From the NCBI GenBank assembly GCA_014896235.1, contig JADBKU010000006.1, positions 62,001-126,000 on the forward strand: a stretch of 64,000 nucleotides of DNA, in the 5' to 3' direction. Position 1 is the stretch's first letter, and every line of letters begins with the position of its first letter. Made by a program: the position numbers and the translations under genes. Source of the DNA: a bacterium (lineage in GTDB: Bacteria > Desulfobacterota > Binatia > Binatales > Binataceae). The notes beneath the pieces were generated by a model that made no database searches, was not told the DNA's origin, and saw nothing but the letters and a program-made list of their open reading frames with translations. Of the stretch, positions 43,199-55,756 are shown piece after piece.

Positions 43199-45951
43199 GC
43201 GGATGGCGCCTTTTCCGCGACTAGATTCGGATCGGCGTCAAGCTGTTCGAGCAGTTCGGCGCGCAACGTACGCATCCGCTCCAAGTCGACGATTTTCCGC
43301 CCCTCGCGGTCGCTGACGAAGAAAACGTCGATCGCCTGATCGGCGTTGGTGGAGATGCGCGCGAGATGAATGACGAGGCCAAGGCGGAAAAGCGTATGCG
43401 TGATCGCGAAGAGCAGGCCGACGCGATCCTGGGTGAAAACGTCGACCACGGTGAACTCTTCCGAGCTGCGGTTGTCGATCGTGACCTCGGTCGCGAACCG
43501 GCGGGTGAAGCGCTTGCCGCCGAATCGCGACCGCCGCGATTCCGCGACCAGTTCGGCGACGTCGCGCTCGCCGCTGAGAACCCGCTCCAGATCGCGTTCG
43601 ACGCGCACCCAGCGGTCTTCGTCCATCGCGATCGCGCCGCCGGTTCCGATATGGGAAACCCGAAATACGTCAAGCGCGACGCCGTCCGCGCGCGTGGTAA
43701 TCCGCGCCGAAAGAATATTGAGATTGTTCGCCGTAAGCGCGCCGGCGATCATCGCGAACAAGCCCGGCACGTCGCGCGTGACCACGATGAATTCGCTGAA
43801 TTCAAGATCGGGAAAATGCCGATGCCGGCAGACCAGCGGTCGTTCGGCGATCGCGCGCATCAGCTCGAAATGCAGCTTGATGTCGCTTTCCGGAACCGTG
43901 AGGAAATACCGATCCGGCATCAATTCAAGAAATTCGGCGATTGCCGCCTCCGGCGCGTTCGCGCCGGCCAGCCTCTCCCGCACTTCGGCTTTGACGTGGG
44001 CGAGGCGGCGCGCCGGATCGACGGCCTCGCGGCCGCCCTGTTCGAGCGTCTTCAGCGCGCGCATGTAAAGCTCGCTCAAGAGCATGTCGCGCCAGTTGTT
44101 GTAAACTTTGGGCGCAACCGCGCGCATATCCGCAAACGTCATCAGGTAAAGCGCCTTCAGCCGATCGATCGAACCGACTTCGCGCACGAAATCCTCGACG
44201 GTTCCCGGATCGTCGATATCGCCCTTCTGCGCGACCTGCGACATCGTAAGGTGCTCCCGAACCAGGAAAATGACGAGGTCGGTTTCTTCGTCGTCCAGCC
44301 CCATCCGCGCACATACGTCCACCGCCAGTTGCGCGCCGCGCTCGTGATGGTCGTGGCCATGGCCCTTGCCGATGTCGTGAAGCAGCAGCGCGAGGAACAC
44401 CAGCGGCAGGCTGCCGTACTCGCGCGCCACCTCGGTCAGCAACGGATTGGCGTCCTTGAATTCGCCCGCGCGCAAACGCTCGAGTTCGCGCACCGCCGCC
44501 AGCGAATGACGGTCAACCGTGTAGATGTGATAAAGGTCGTGCAGCACCCGCGCATAGAGATTGCCGAATTCCGGAATCACGGCGCCCAGCACGCCTGCGC
44601 GATGCATCGCTTCGAGGGTTTCGGCGACGCGCTGGCGTCCGCTCAAGATTCCCATCAGCGCCATTCCGGTGCGCGGATCGCTGCGCATCGCGTCATCGAT
44701 CAGCCCGAGATTATCGCGAACCATCTGATAGGCGCTGCCCGAAAGCTCGACCTCGTGCGCCTGGCAGTCGGCGAAGATCGTGATCAGGTTGAGCGGCGCG
44801 CGCCTGAAAAAATCCGCCGAGGTCAGGCCGATCACCTTCCCCTGGATCGCCACGCCGGGCCGGATTTGCCGCGCTGGACTGCGGCGCAGGAAACGCGCCG
44901 GCGTCATGTCCTCGGTCACGCGCGCGATGAGCCCTTCGGCGAACAACAGAATCGTGCTCGCCTGCTGATAATAAGCGCGCATCAGGTTCGCGCTCGCCGG
45001 CGCGCCGTCCACGGCCTCGAATCCCATCAGCGGCGCAATCCGCTCCTGAAGCTCGAACGTGAGCTGATCGGTATGGCGGCCGGTCAGGAAATGGAGGAAG
45101 TTGCGGACGCGCAGCAGAAAATCCTGCGCCGCGGCGACGTTGTCGTATTCCTTTTCGGTGATGACGGCTTTCTGCACCAACTCTTCCAGGCGGTGGACCT
45201 TGTATTTGACCTTCGCCAGCCACAGCGCCGTATGCAAATCGCGCAGACCGCCCTCGCCTTCTTTGATCTGCGGCTCAAGCAGATAGATTGAATCGCCGTA
45301 CTGCTTATGCCGCTTACGGCTTTCGTCGAGCTTGGCGTCGAAAAAAGCCCGCTGGTCGCGATTTAGAACGTCGCTTTCCAGCGCTTTCGCGAACTGCGCG
45401 TATAGTTTTTCGTCGCCCGCCAACAGGCGCGCGTCAAGAATCGCGGTCTTTTCCTTCAGATCCGCGGCCGCCATCTTCACGCATTCCGCGATGCCTCTGA
45501 CCGAATAGCCGATCGTAACGCCGGCGTCCCACAAGGCGTGCAGAATGCGTTCGGTCACCACCTCCACGTAGGGGCCAGGTTTGTACTCGTGCAGAAACAG
45601 CAGATCGATGTCGGAATAGGGATTCAATTCGAGCCGGCCGTAACCTCCGCGCGCGACGATCGCGACGCGTTGATTCAGGCGGGCGAAGCGATGGCCATGC
45701 TCCTCGTCGGCGTAGCGATAGAGCGCGCGCATCAGATCGTCCACGACAGCGGTGAACGCGCGCACGATCTCGATTCCGCCGGCGCCCGCGAGCTGGCGTT
45801 CGCGGAGCGCCGCGCGCGCCGCCTCCAGATGGAGCCGCGCGATCGCGCCGGGCTCCTTCGTGCGCTCCATTTCGGCGATCAGCGCCGCCTCGTCGCGCAC
45901 GATCGGCGGCTGAACGCCCGCTTGATTCGATTCGATGACGCCGCCGCTCAC
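43195..45951 (-). CDS. glnD: Bifunctional uridylyltransferase/uridylyl-removing enzyme
   Basis: A 918-residue GlnD, which adds and removes UMP on PII according to glutamine. The nucleotidyltransferase domain has GGYGRLELNPYSDIDLLFL. The HD hydrolase domain has LLLHDIGKGHGHDHHERGA. Two ACT domains are at the C-terminus (from about 700 and 810). It is full length. Its GTG start overlaps the amidase stop. No glnB or glnK is in the window. Confidence 0.95.
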   Translation of the reverse strand: MSGGVIESNQAGVQPPIVRDEAALIAEMERTKEPGAIARLHLEAARAALRERQLAGAGGIEIVRAFTAVVDDLMRALYRYADEEHGHRFARLNQRVAIVARGGYGRLELNPYSDIDLLFLHEYKPGPYVEVVTERILHALWDAGVTIGYSVRGIAECVKMAAADLKEKTAILDARLLAGDEKLYAQFAKALESDVLNRDQRAFFDAKLDESRKRHKQYGDSIYLLEPQIKEGEGGLRDLHTALWLAKVKYKVHRLEELVQKAVITEKEYDNVAAAQDFLLRVRNFLHFLTGRHTDQLTFELQERIAPLMGFEAVDGAPASANLMRAYYQQASTILLFAEGLIARVTEDMTPARFLRRSPARQIRPGVAIQGKVIGLTSADFFRRAPLNLITIFADCQAHEVELSGSAYQMVRDNLGLIDDAMRSDPRTGMALMGILSGRQRVAETLEAMHRAGVLGAVIPEFGNLYARVLHDLYHIYTVDRHSLAAVRELERLRAGEFKDANPLLTEVAREYGSLPLVFLALLLHDIGKGHGHDHHERGAQLAVDVCARMGLDDEETDLVIFLVREHLTMSQVAQKGDIDDPGTVEDFVREVGSIDRLKALYLMTFADMRAVAPKVYNNWRDMLLSELYMRALKTLEQGGREAVDPARRLAHVKAEVRERLAGANAPEAAIAEFLELMPDRYFLTVPESDIKLHFELMRAIAERPLVCRHRHFPDLEFSEFIVVTRDVPGLFAMIAGALTANNLNILSARITTRADGVALDVFRVSHIGTGGAIAMDEDRWVRVERDLERVLSGERDVAELVAESRRSRFGGKRFTRRFATEVTIDNRSSEEFTVVDVFTQDRVGLLFAITHTLFRLGLVIHLARISTNADQAIDVFFVSDREGRKIVDLERMRTLRAELLEQLDADPNLVAEKAPSA

Positions 45952-47205
45952 AGATTTCCGATCGCCGCGTCGGCGTTAAAATAATGGGCTACCGCCTGCG
46001 CGATTCCATCCGCGATCGCCTGCTGATATGCGGGCGATTGCAGCAGCCGCGCTTCCGACGGATTGGAGAGAAAGCCGCATTCCACCAGGACCGATGGCAT
46101 CAACGCTCCCACGAGCACATAAAATGGCCCCTGTTTGGCCCCCAATTCGTTCACCCTGATTCCCGTCTCGGCCGCGGCGTCCGCGACGGTCGCCGCCTCG
46201 ATCATGCGCGCCAGCGACGCCGACTCGTTAGCCTTATACTGCTGGCGCAAATCGGTCAGGATGTAGTGTAAATCGGGGCCACCCGGCGCGCTATAGCCGC
46301 CCGCGATGCCGTTTTCCATCCGCGCCAATCGAATCGTCGCCCGGTCGGTCGTATTGTTCAGATAATAAGTTTCAATTCCCGTAGTCGCAGCGTCCGGACT
46401 CGAATTGAGATGGATCGATACGAACAAATCCGCGCCCGCCGCATTCGCAATCCGCGTGCGTTCGTCAAGGGGAATGAACGCATCGGCGCTCCGCGTCAGG
46501 CGCGCATCGACGCCGCGCGCGACGAGCGCGGACCGCAATCTCAGCGCTATTTGCAATGCGATGTCTTTTTCCTCGACGCCGCTGGCTGACTCCGTACCCG
46601 GATCGCGGCCGCCGTGACCGGGATCGATCATCACGATCGGCCGCCGGTCCGCTGGAGCAGCCTGGACGACGCGATCGTTTGACGGCGTCGGATGCGCGGC
46701 CGACGCCAATTCCGCGCCGCGCGGCGGATGCAAACGCGGCTGCGCGCTTCGCCGGGGCGCGAACGATTCGCTTCGCGCCGCAGCCAGCAGCGGCGCCGCC
46801 AGATTGGAAACCGCTCCCGCGGGCGCGACGCGCAACGTCAACTGGCGCGGCGTCCGGACAACGGCGTAATCGGCCCGGCCGATCACTCCGACCACGATCC
46901 GGGCTGCGCCTCCGCCGCCGTCGATCACCGTAACACTCGCGACCGGAGACGCCTCGCGTCCAGCAAACGGGCGCGCGCCGATCCGCATCCGCGTATCGCT
47001 CAGGTCGATCCACAATTCCTGGCGATGCGTGCTGACTCGCCATCGAAGTCCGCGCCCGCGTATCGCGAAGCGCATTTCGACCACCGGCCCATCCTTGTCG
47101 ATCGCAGCGCCGACGATCGTCGCCGCCAGCGCCGCACGCCCGGCGCCGAGCGTCAACAAGAGCAGGCAAAACGCCGCGATCACCTGCGCGACCGCCGCCG
47201 CGCCG

Positions 47206-47225
<20 letters not shown>
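45948..47225 (-). CDS. amiC: N-acetylmuramoyl-L-alanine amidase (AmiC-type)
   Basis: A 425-residue periplasmic amidase that cuts the peptide off the glycan strand. An N-terminal signal-like hydrophobic stretch (AVAQVIAAFCLLLLTLGAG, then AALAA) is followed by an AMIN domain and a Ser/Pro/Arg-rich linker. The amidase_3 domain has zinc ligands His in MIDPGHGGRDPG, Glu in GVEEKDIAL, His in FVSIHLNSS and a catalytic Glu in VLVECGFLSNP. The ATG overlaps the mutS 3' end by 20 bases. Confidence 0.93.
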
Positions 47226-49327
<2,102 letters not shown>

Positions 49328-49356
<29 letters not shown>

Positions 49357-49660
49357 GCAGGTCGAACGCGGGGAAAGTCATGGCCGGGTGATTCTGCGTG
49401 GGAAACATGTCGGCGAAATGCGGGATATGATCGAGCGGAGGATCGCCAACGTCGCTCGCCGCGCCGCAGCCACCCAACCCGAACGCAAACTCGTCTCCTC
49501 CGAATTCCGCGACGGAACGCTCGAGGTGCGTACGACCTCCCAAAAGCTGGCGCATCGAATCGCGCGCGAGCTTTGCAAGGCCTTCGGCGGCAAAGCCGCT
49601 TACGCCTGGTCCGACGACGGCGCGCTCGACGTCGTCTGGACGCGAGCCGCCGCGCGCTGA
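49328..49660 (+). CDS. BCAM0308-like zinc-ribbon protein, probably 5'-truncated
   Basis: A 110-residue protein from GTG 49328. The segment VCPACKQVE gives a CxxC, and the pattern GRVILRGKHVGEMRDMIERRIANV then EVRTTSQKLAHRIARELCKAF resembles the back half of the BCAM0308 family as I recall it. Full members have a second CxxC and about 50 more N-terminal residues. Here the sequence upstream is the antisense of mutS. The gene ends 16 bases before the P-type ATPase ATG. A real but truncated gene is the best reading. Confidence 0.45.
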
Positions 49661-49676
49661 CCCGCCGCCGTCCCGC

Positions 49677-52274
49677 ATGAACGTGAGTCCGCTTCAAGCC
49701 GCTTATCAGCGGCCGGACGCAGAATCCCTTCGCCAAGCCGGCCTTAGCGAAGCCGAGGCCGCGAGGCGCCTGGCGGCGGACGGGCCGAACGAATTGCCGC
49801 ATCCGCCGCGGCGCGGATGGGGCGCGATCGCCTTCGGCGTCGCCCGCGAACCGATGTTCCAACTGCTGGCCGCCGCGACCGCGATCTATTTCGCCCTCGG
49901 CGATTTCGCGGAAGCGATGCTGCTGGCTGGTTCAGCGGTTATGATGGCCGCGATCGCGTCGGTCCAGGAATTTCGCGCCGAGCGGGCATTGGAGGCATTG
50001 CGCGATCTTAGCAGTCCGCGCGCCTTGGCGATCCGTTCCGGCGAACGGCGGCGCATCTCCGGGCGCGAGGTCGTGCGTGGCGATTTGATCGTTCTCGCGG
50101 AAGGCGATCGCGTACCCGCGGACGCGCTGCTGCTCGCCGCCAACGATCTCGAAGTCGACGAATCGCTGCTGACCGGCGAATCGATTCCCGTCGCCAAGCG
50201 CGCCGCGGCGGGTTCCCAATCGGCAGTTGAGCCTGAAGACGGTTCGGCGCGGGTATATGCCGGCGCGGTCGTCATTCGCGGCCAGGGCCTTGGCCGCGTT
50301 TTCGCCATCGGCGCCGCCACCGAAATCGGCAAGATCGGAAAATCGCTCGGCGAGATTGCGGAAGAGCCCAGTCCGTTGGCGATGCGCACTGGCCGCCTGG
50401 TGCGGCTGCTCGCGATGATCGGAATCGGCCTGAGTGTGATCGCGATTCTGCTTTATGGCCTCACGCGGGGTTCGTGGATTCAGGCGGCGCTCGCCGGAGT
50501 CACGCTGGCGATGTCGCTCTTGCCGGAAGAATTCCCGCTGGTGCTGATGATCTTCCTGGCGATGGGCGCGCGGCGAATCGCCCGCGCGAACGTGCTCACC
50601 CGCCGCTCCGCGGCGATCGAAAGCCTAGGCGCAGCGACCGTTCTCTGCACCGACAAAACCGGCACGCTGACGCTCAATCGGATGGCGCTCGCGGCGCTCG
50701 CGATCGATGGCGAAATCGTCAGGGTCGCCGAAGGCGTCGCATTAAGCGCGCAATATCGCGAATTGCTCGAATGGGCCCGGCTCGCGAGCGAATCCAATCC
50801 GACCGATGCAATGGAGCAGGCCTTGGCGGCGGCCGCGCGGCTCCATCCGCCCGTCTCCGGCCCGCTGCCGACGGCCGACTCCCCCGTCCATGAATACGGA
50901 CTCAGCGGTGAACTCCCGGCAATGACGCATGCGTGGCCGGCCGGCGACGATCTTTATCTCGTCGCTGTGAAAGGAGCACCCGAAACGGTCGCCGCGCTCT
51001 GCCGCGTCGAAGGTCAAATGCGCGATGAAATTCTCGCCTCCGCCGAGCGGATGGCCGGCGAAGGGATGCGGGTGTTGGGCGTGGCCCGCGCCGAGCATCG
51101 CGGTTGCGCATGGCCCGAAACCCCGCATGGATTTGAATTCGCCTTTGCCGGACTGATCGGCTTCGCCGACCCGCTGCGGCCGTCCGCGCGCGACGCCGTG
51201 CGCGAATGCCGCGAGGCGGGAATTCGCGTGGTGATGGTCACCGGCGACTATCCGGCGACCGCGCGCGCGATCGCGCGCCAGGCCGGAATCGACGCCGCAA
51301 CGCGCGTCGTCACCGGCGCCGAACTTGCCGCCATGAACGATGCGGAATTGCGCGCCGCCGCCGCCGAAACTTCGGTCTTCGCGCGAATTCGCCCGGAACA
51401 GAAACTGAGTATCGTCAGAGCGCTCAAAGCCAACGGCGAAATCGTCGCGATGACGGGCGACGGCGTCAACGACGCACCCGCGCTCCGCGCCGCGCATATC
51501 GGCATCGCGATGGGCGGACGCGGCGCGGACGTGGCGCGCGAAGCGGCGGCGCTGGTCCTGCTCGATGACGACTTCAGCTCGATCGTCAAAGCCATACAGC
51601 TCGGCCGCAGAATTAACGACAATCTGCGCAAAGCCATGGGCTACCTGCTCGCGGCGCATGTGCCGATCGCCGGACTTTCCCTGTTGCCGCTCTTCGGCGA
51701 ATGGCCGCTCGCGCTGCTGCCCGCGCATATCGCCTTCCTGCAACTGGTAATCGACCCGGTTTCATCGATCGCTTTCGAAGCGGAGCCGGAGGAAGCGGGC
51801 GCGATGCGCCGGCCGCCGCGCGCGGCGAACGCCCCGCTCTTCTCAGCCGGGATGGCCGCGTGGAGCATTTTCCACGGCGCCTCCGTGATGGCCCCGGCGG
51901 CGGCGATTTATTTTGGCGCGCTCTTGCAGGGCGTTTCCGCCGATGCGGCGCGGGCGGCCGCGTTCGCGGCGCTGGTCGCGGGAAATCTCGGACTGGTTCT
52001 TGCCGATCGGTCGTCGCGCGGCGATCTTCGCGCGGCGTTCGGCCGGCAAAACACGCCGCTATGGATGATCATCGCCGCGGCCTCGGCGCTGCTGGCGCTC
52101 ACGCTGCTGATTGCTCCGGTTCGGCGTCTGTTCCGCTTCGCGCCGCCCTCAGCGGGATTGCTGGCCGCCGCGCTAATTGCGCCGCCCGTGCTCGCGATCG
52201 GCGCCGCGTCTTTGAAGGGATTTGTCGCCGCCCTTGCGATGCGCCGCGCGGCGAGAGCGCAGCGCGCGGATTAG
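49677..52274 (+). CDS. P-type cation-transporting ATPase
   Basis: An 865-residue P2-type ATPase, the calcium or other cation pump group. The N-terminal domain has GLSEAEAARRLAADGPNELP. The actuator holds LLTGESIPVA. The phosphorylation site is CTDKTGTLTLN. The nucleotide domain has KGAPETVAALC and the hinge GDGVNDAPALRAAHIG. The TM4 motif reads PEEFP where Ca pumps usually have PEGLP, so ion choice is uncertain. Ten membrane helices are expected. The stop codon overlaps that of the converging cyclase gene. Confidence 0.9.
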   Translation: MNVSPLQAAYQRPDAESLRQAGLSEAEAARRLAADGPNELPHPPRRGWGAIAFGVAREPMFQLLAAATAIYFALGDFAEAMLLAGSAVMMAAIASVQEFRAERALEALRDLSSPRALAIRSGERRRISGREVVRGDLIVLAEGDRVPADALLLAANDLEVDESLLTGESIPVAKRAAAGSQSAVEPEDGSARVYAGAVVIRGQGLGRVFAIGAATEIGKIGKSLGEIAEEPSPLAMRTGRLVRLLAMIGIGLSVIAILLYGLTRGSWIQAALAGVTLAMSLLPEEFPLVLMIFLAMGARRIARANVLTRRSAAIESLGAATVLCTDKTGTLTLNRMALAALAIDGEIVRVAEGVALSAQYRELLEWARLASESNPTDAMEQALAAAARLHPPVSGPLPTADSPVHEYGLSGELPAMTHAWPAGDDLYLVAVKGAPETVAALCRVEGQMRDEILASAERMAGEGMRVLGVARAEHRGCAWPETPHGFEFAFAGLIGFADPLRPSARDAVRECREAGIRVVMVTGDYPATARAIARQAGIDAATRVVTGAELAAMNDAELRAAAAETSVFARIRPEQKLSIVRALKANGEIVAMTGDGVNDAPALRAAHIGIAMGGRGADVAREAAALVLLDDDFSSIVKAIQLGRRINDNLRKAMGYLLAAHVPIAGLSLLPLFGEWPLALLPAHIAFLQLVIDPVSSIAFEAEPEEAGAMRRPPRAANAPLFSAGMAAWSIFHGASVMAPAAAIYFGALLQGVSADAARAAAFAALVAGNLGLVLADRSSRGDLRAAFGRQNTPLWMIIAAASALLALTLLIAPVRRLFRFAPPSAGLLAAALIAPPVLAIGAASLKGFVAALAMRRAARAQRAD

Positions 52275-55200
52275 GCCGTCAGCGAATTGATCAGATCGCC
52301 CGCCGCGACCACGTCAGGGGTTTCGCCGCCGAGGGCGAAATCGCGATGACGCTTCAGGAGCAATTCGCGCGCGCCGGAATGATCGCCCCGTTCAGCCAGC
52401 CGCCGCGCCAGAGCGGTCGCCGCGCGCAGCTCGAAGATGCGATTGCCGGTCGCCCGCGCCTCGCGGATTACGACGGTCAGCGCCCGCTCCAGCGTTTCCC
52501 AGTCGGCGCCGGAGAGTCTGAGAATTTCAGCCTCGGCCCACGCCACCGTCGGGCGATCCATCAGCAGTTCGCCGACCGCCGCGTGCGCGTCCTGAATGGT
52601 CTGGCGCGCTTCGTCGAAGCGCCCGCCGAGCGCGCAAGCCCATGCCAGCAGCGCCAGATACCATCCGTAAGGCAACCGCTGGCCGTTGGCGATCCATCCG
52701 GAAATGCCGTGATGGAGCCGCTCGATTCCCGACGCCGGATCGCCGCGCATCGCCAGCGCCCATCCCGCGTAAACGTCGAGTCCCGAGGCGAACTGCGTCA
52801 GATTGCGCGCGTGGGCGAATTGCGCGGCCTCATGCGCAATCGTATAGACCTGTCCGATATCGTTCGCGAGTTGATAGGTCGCGGCCACGTTAACCGAGGA
52901 AAACGCGACATTGAACGGCTTGCCCGTCTGCGTCGCCGCTTCGAGCGCCCGCGCGCCCATCGCGCGCGCCTCGTCGGCGCGCCCGGAAAGCATCAGCGCG
53001 ACCGCGAGATAGCTCATCGCGAGCGGCCCCGCGTCCAGCGGACGCCGGGCCGAATCGCCGCCCCGGCAATACTCGACGGCTAACCGCAGATTCCCAATCG
53101 CCTCGGCCAGGCGGCCGCGATGCAACAAGGTGGCGCCGAGCGCGTAGTGCGACCAGCACAGCGAAAGCGGCGCGCCTTCGCCGCGCGCCAGTTCGAGCCG
53201 GCGCTCCGCCAGCGACTGCGCGGCCGCCAGTTCGCCGCGGCCCAGATATGTTTGCCAGAGTCCGAGCAGGATTGAATTTTTGCCGCCGCCGACGCGTTCG
53301 CCCAATTCCCGCGCCCGTCGATAAACCTCTTCGACCTCGCGCGACGCGAGACCCTTGGTGGCCGTGTAAACCGAACCCAGCGCGATCCGCAAACCCATCT
53401 CGCGCTGGTCGCGCTCGGGCGACTGCGGCTCGTTGAACAGAACCTGAAGCGCGCGCTCATAATAGCTCGAAGCTTCGCTCAATGCGCCGCGCGCGGCCGA
53501 ACGATCGCCGGCGTCGCGCCAGGCGGCGGCTGCGGATTCGGTTTCGCCGGCTTCTTCCAGATGGTAGGCGAGCGTTTCAGGTTGCGATTCCGCGAGTTGT
53601 GGAAATTTCTTGCGCAGGGTTTCCGCGACAGCGCGATGCAAGTCGCGGCGTCGCGATCGCAGCAGCGAATTGTAAGCGGCGTCGCGAACCAATCCGTGCT
53701 TGAACAGGTAGGTCGCGCGCGGCCCCTCGCCGTCCGCGGAAATCAGCCCGGCGGCGACGATTTGATCGAGTGCGCCGGCCAGCGCGAAGTCGTCCCAGCC
53801 GGCGATTTCGCGCAACACGCCGTAGGGAAATTCCCGCCCGATCACGGACGCCACCTGCGCCACTTCCTTTGCCGCGCCAAGCCAGTCGATGCGCGCCATC
53901 AGGGAATCCGCCAGCGTCGCGGGAACGCCGACTGGTTCGCTTCCGCCGCCGCGCTCCGCCATCACCCGCGCAAGCTCCTCGACGAACAGCGGCACGCCGT
54001 CGGTTCGCTGCGCAACGAGTTCGGCCGCACGATCGTCGAAGACGCCGCGCGCCGCCGCACGCGCCATCTCCCGAGCTTCGCGGCTGTCAAGCTTGCGCAC
54101 TTCGAGGCGTAAATGATGCGCCGCTGCTGGCCACGGCGCTTCAAAGTCCGGCCGCGCCGTGTAAATCAGCATCATCGGCGCGGCCGCGGAACGCTCGAGC
54201 ACCGCTTGATGGAAATCGAGCGTCGATGGATCGGCCCACTGCACGTCTTCGAGCACCATCACCAGCGGCTGCATCTCCGCCAGCGCGAAGACCCATTGCG
54301 CAAGCGTCGCGATCAGGCGGCGGCGTTTCTGCTCGGGCGGCGATACCAGCGGCGGATAATGCGCGGGCGCGGGAAGGTCGAGCATCTCCGCGATCAGCGG
54401 TAGCGCTTCCTCGACGCGAAAACCGGCCGCCGCCAGTCCGATTTCAAGCGCGGCGAGCCGCTCTTGCGCCGAATCGCGCCCGCCGATGATGAACGAATCG
54501 CCCAACAGGTTCATCACCGGAGCGAACGGTTTGTTGGTCTCGAACGGCGAGCAAAAACTCTCGATCCAGGTATGCGGCCGCGCGCGCAGGCTCTCGCGGA
54601 ACTGGCGCACCAGCCGGGATTTGCCGATGCCGGCTTCTCCGCGGATCAGGCAGACCCGGCCGTCGCCGCGTTCGGCCTGTTCGTACGCCTCGGCGAGAAT
54701 GCGCAATTCCGCCTCGCGGCCGACGAAAGACGTAAGCGTCTGCGCCGCGTGGAGCCGGCTGCGCACGCCGGTGACGCGGATTACGCGATAGACCTCGATG
54801 TCGTTCGCTAAGCCCTTGAATTGCTGCGGACCAAGCGGTTCGACCACGAACAGACCGCCAATCAGACGGTTGGTCGCGCCGGTAATCACCAGGCCATCGA
54901 CTGGGGCCGCCGCCTGCGCGCGGGCCGCGATGTTCGGCGCTTCGCCCAGCGCTGTGGGCTCGCGGCGTGCGCCCCGACCTATGTGTCCAACCATCACCGG
55001 CCCGGTATCGATACCAGCGCGCACGCGAATGCGCTTGTATTCGGGCAGATCGCGGTTAAGCGCCTTGACCGCCTCGATCAGCTCGAGTCCCGCCCTCACC
55101 GCCCGCTCGGCGTCGTCGCCATGCGCCCGCGGCCAGCCGAAATAGACCACCACGCCGTCGCCCTGATATTGCGCGACGTAACCGTTGAATCGCCCCATCA

Positions 55201-55546
55201 CCCGGCTTACCGCCTTATGATAAGCCTGTACGATCTCGTGATATTCCTCGGGATCGAGCCGCGTCGTCAGCGCTGTCGAACCGACCAAGTCCGCGAACAG
55301 AACCGAAATCTGGCGCCGCTCGCCCTCGTAGCCGTCGGCGCTTGCCGGATCCGCGCCGCCCGCCCGCGGCTGTTCCCCGGCCCTCCGGTCAAGCCGTGCG
55401 CCGCATTGGCTGCAAAAACGATCGCCTGGTTCGACTACTGCGCCGCAAGCGCCGCATCCAGACTCCCTCGGCGCGCCGCATGCGGCGCAATATCGCCCCG
55501 CCGTCCGATCGATCCGGCCGCATTCCTTGCATACGCTAGCGGACAC
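52271..55546 (-). CDS. Class III adenylate cyclase with AAA ATPase and TPR domains
   Basis: A 1091-residue regulatory protein from GTG 55546, which has GGAGGGG upstream. Order: two zinc ribbons (CKECGRIDRTAGRYCAACG and CGACGAVVEPGDRFCSQCG), a class III cyclase catalytic domain (ISVLFADLVGST, YQGDGVVVYFGWP, PNIAARAQ), a P-loop ATPase (IRGEAGIGKSRLV with LVMVLEDVQWAD), and a C-terminal array of TPR-like helical repeats of about 450 residues. Such proteins make cAMP and sense signals through the STAND-type ATPase. The ligand is unknown. An upstream TTG at 55603 is less likely. Confidence 0.88.
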   Translation of the reverse strand: MSASVCKECGRIDRTAGRYCAACGAPRESGCGACGAVVEPGDRFCSQCGARLDRRAGEQPRAGGADPASADGYEGERRQISVLFADLVGSTALTTRLDPEEYHEIVQAYHKAVSRVMGRFNGYVAQYQGDGVVVYFGWPRAHGDDAERAVRAGLELIEAVKALNRDLPEYKRIRVRAGIDTGPVMVGHIGRGARREPTALGEAPNIAARAQAAAPVDGLVITGATNRLIGGLFVVEPLGPQQFKGLANDIEVYRVIRVTGVRSRLHAAQTLTSFVGREAELRILAEAYEQAERGDGRVCLIRGEAGIGKSRLVRQFRESLRARPHTWIESFCSPFETNKPFAPVMNLLGDSFIIGGRDSAQERLAALEIGLAAAGFRVEEALPLIAEMLDLPAPAHYPPLVSPPEQKRRRLIATLAQWVFALAEMQPLVMVLEDVQWADPSTLDFHQAVLERSAAAPMMLIYTARPDFEAPWPAAAHHLRLEVRKLDSREAREMARAAARGVFDDRAAELVAQRTDGVPLFVEELARVMAERGGGSEPVGVPATLADSLMARIDWLGAAKEVAQVASVIGREFPYGVLREIAGWDDFALAGALDQIVAAGLISADGEGPRATYLFKHGLVRDAAYNSLLRSRRRDLHRAVAETLRKKFPQLAESQPETLAYHLEEAGETESAAAAWRDAGDRSAARGALSEASSYYERALQVLFNEPQSPERDQREMGLRIALGSVYTATKGLASREVEEVYRRARELGERVGGGKNSILLGLWQTYLGRGELAAAQSLAERRLELARGEGAPLSLCWSHYALGATLLHRGRLAEAIGNLRLAVEYCRGGDSARRPLDAGPLAMSYLAVALMLSGRADEARAMGARALEAATQTGKPFNVAFSSVNVAATYQLANDIGQVYTIAHEAAQFAHARNLTQFASGLDVYAGWALAMRGDPASGIERLHHGISGWIANGQRLPYGWYLALLAWACALGGRFDEARQTIQDAHAAVGELLMDRPTVAWAEAEILRLSGADWETLERALTVVIREARATGNRIFELRAATALARRLAERGDHSGARELLLKRHRDFALGGETPDVVAAGDLINSLTA

Positions 55547-55648
55547 TCCCCCTCCCCGTGATTTAACGAACGGAGGAACCTCTCCGCGACTTCCGCGAAA
55601 CAACTTCGCTGAGACGGATCAATAGCATGCGCGTGCGCACGTTAGCCA

Positions 55649-55677
55649 TTGCCAGCGGGATTTTTTGCTTTGATAAT
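55649..55677 (+). promoter_or_regulatory. Promoter of the SDR gene at 55757
   Basis: TTGCCA (55649-55654), 17 bases, then GATAAT (55672-55677) with TTT before it. The spacing is optimal. It lies in an AT-rich part of the 210-base divergent gap between the cyclase gene and the SDR gene, giving a leader of about 70 bases. Confidence 0.6.
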
Positions 55678-55756
55678 GAACTCTTAATCTTCATCATTAA
55701 ACTCCATTCGTCGCCGATTTTGCTTTTAGCGGAGCGACGGCAAGGAATTGCAGGCA

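Noticed and set aside
43366-45291. 641-codon plus-strand frame
   Set aside because: Antisense to glnD and without recognisable motifs.
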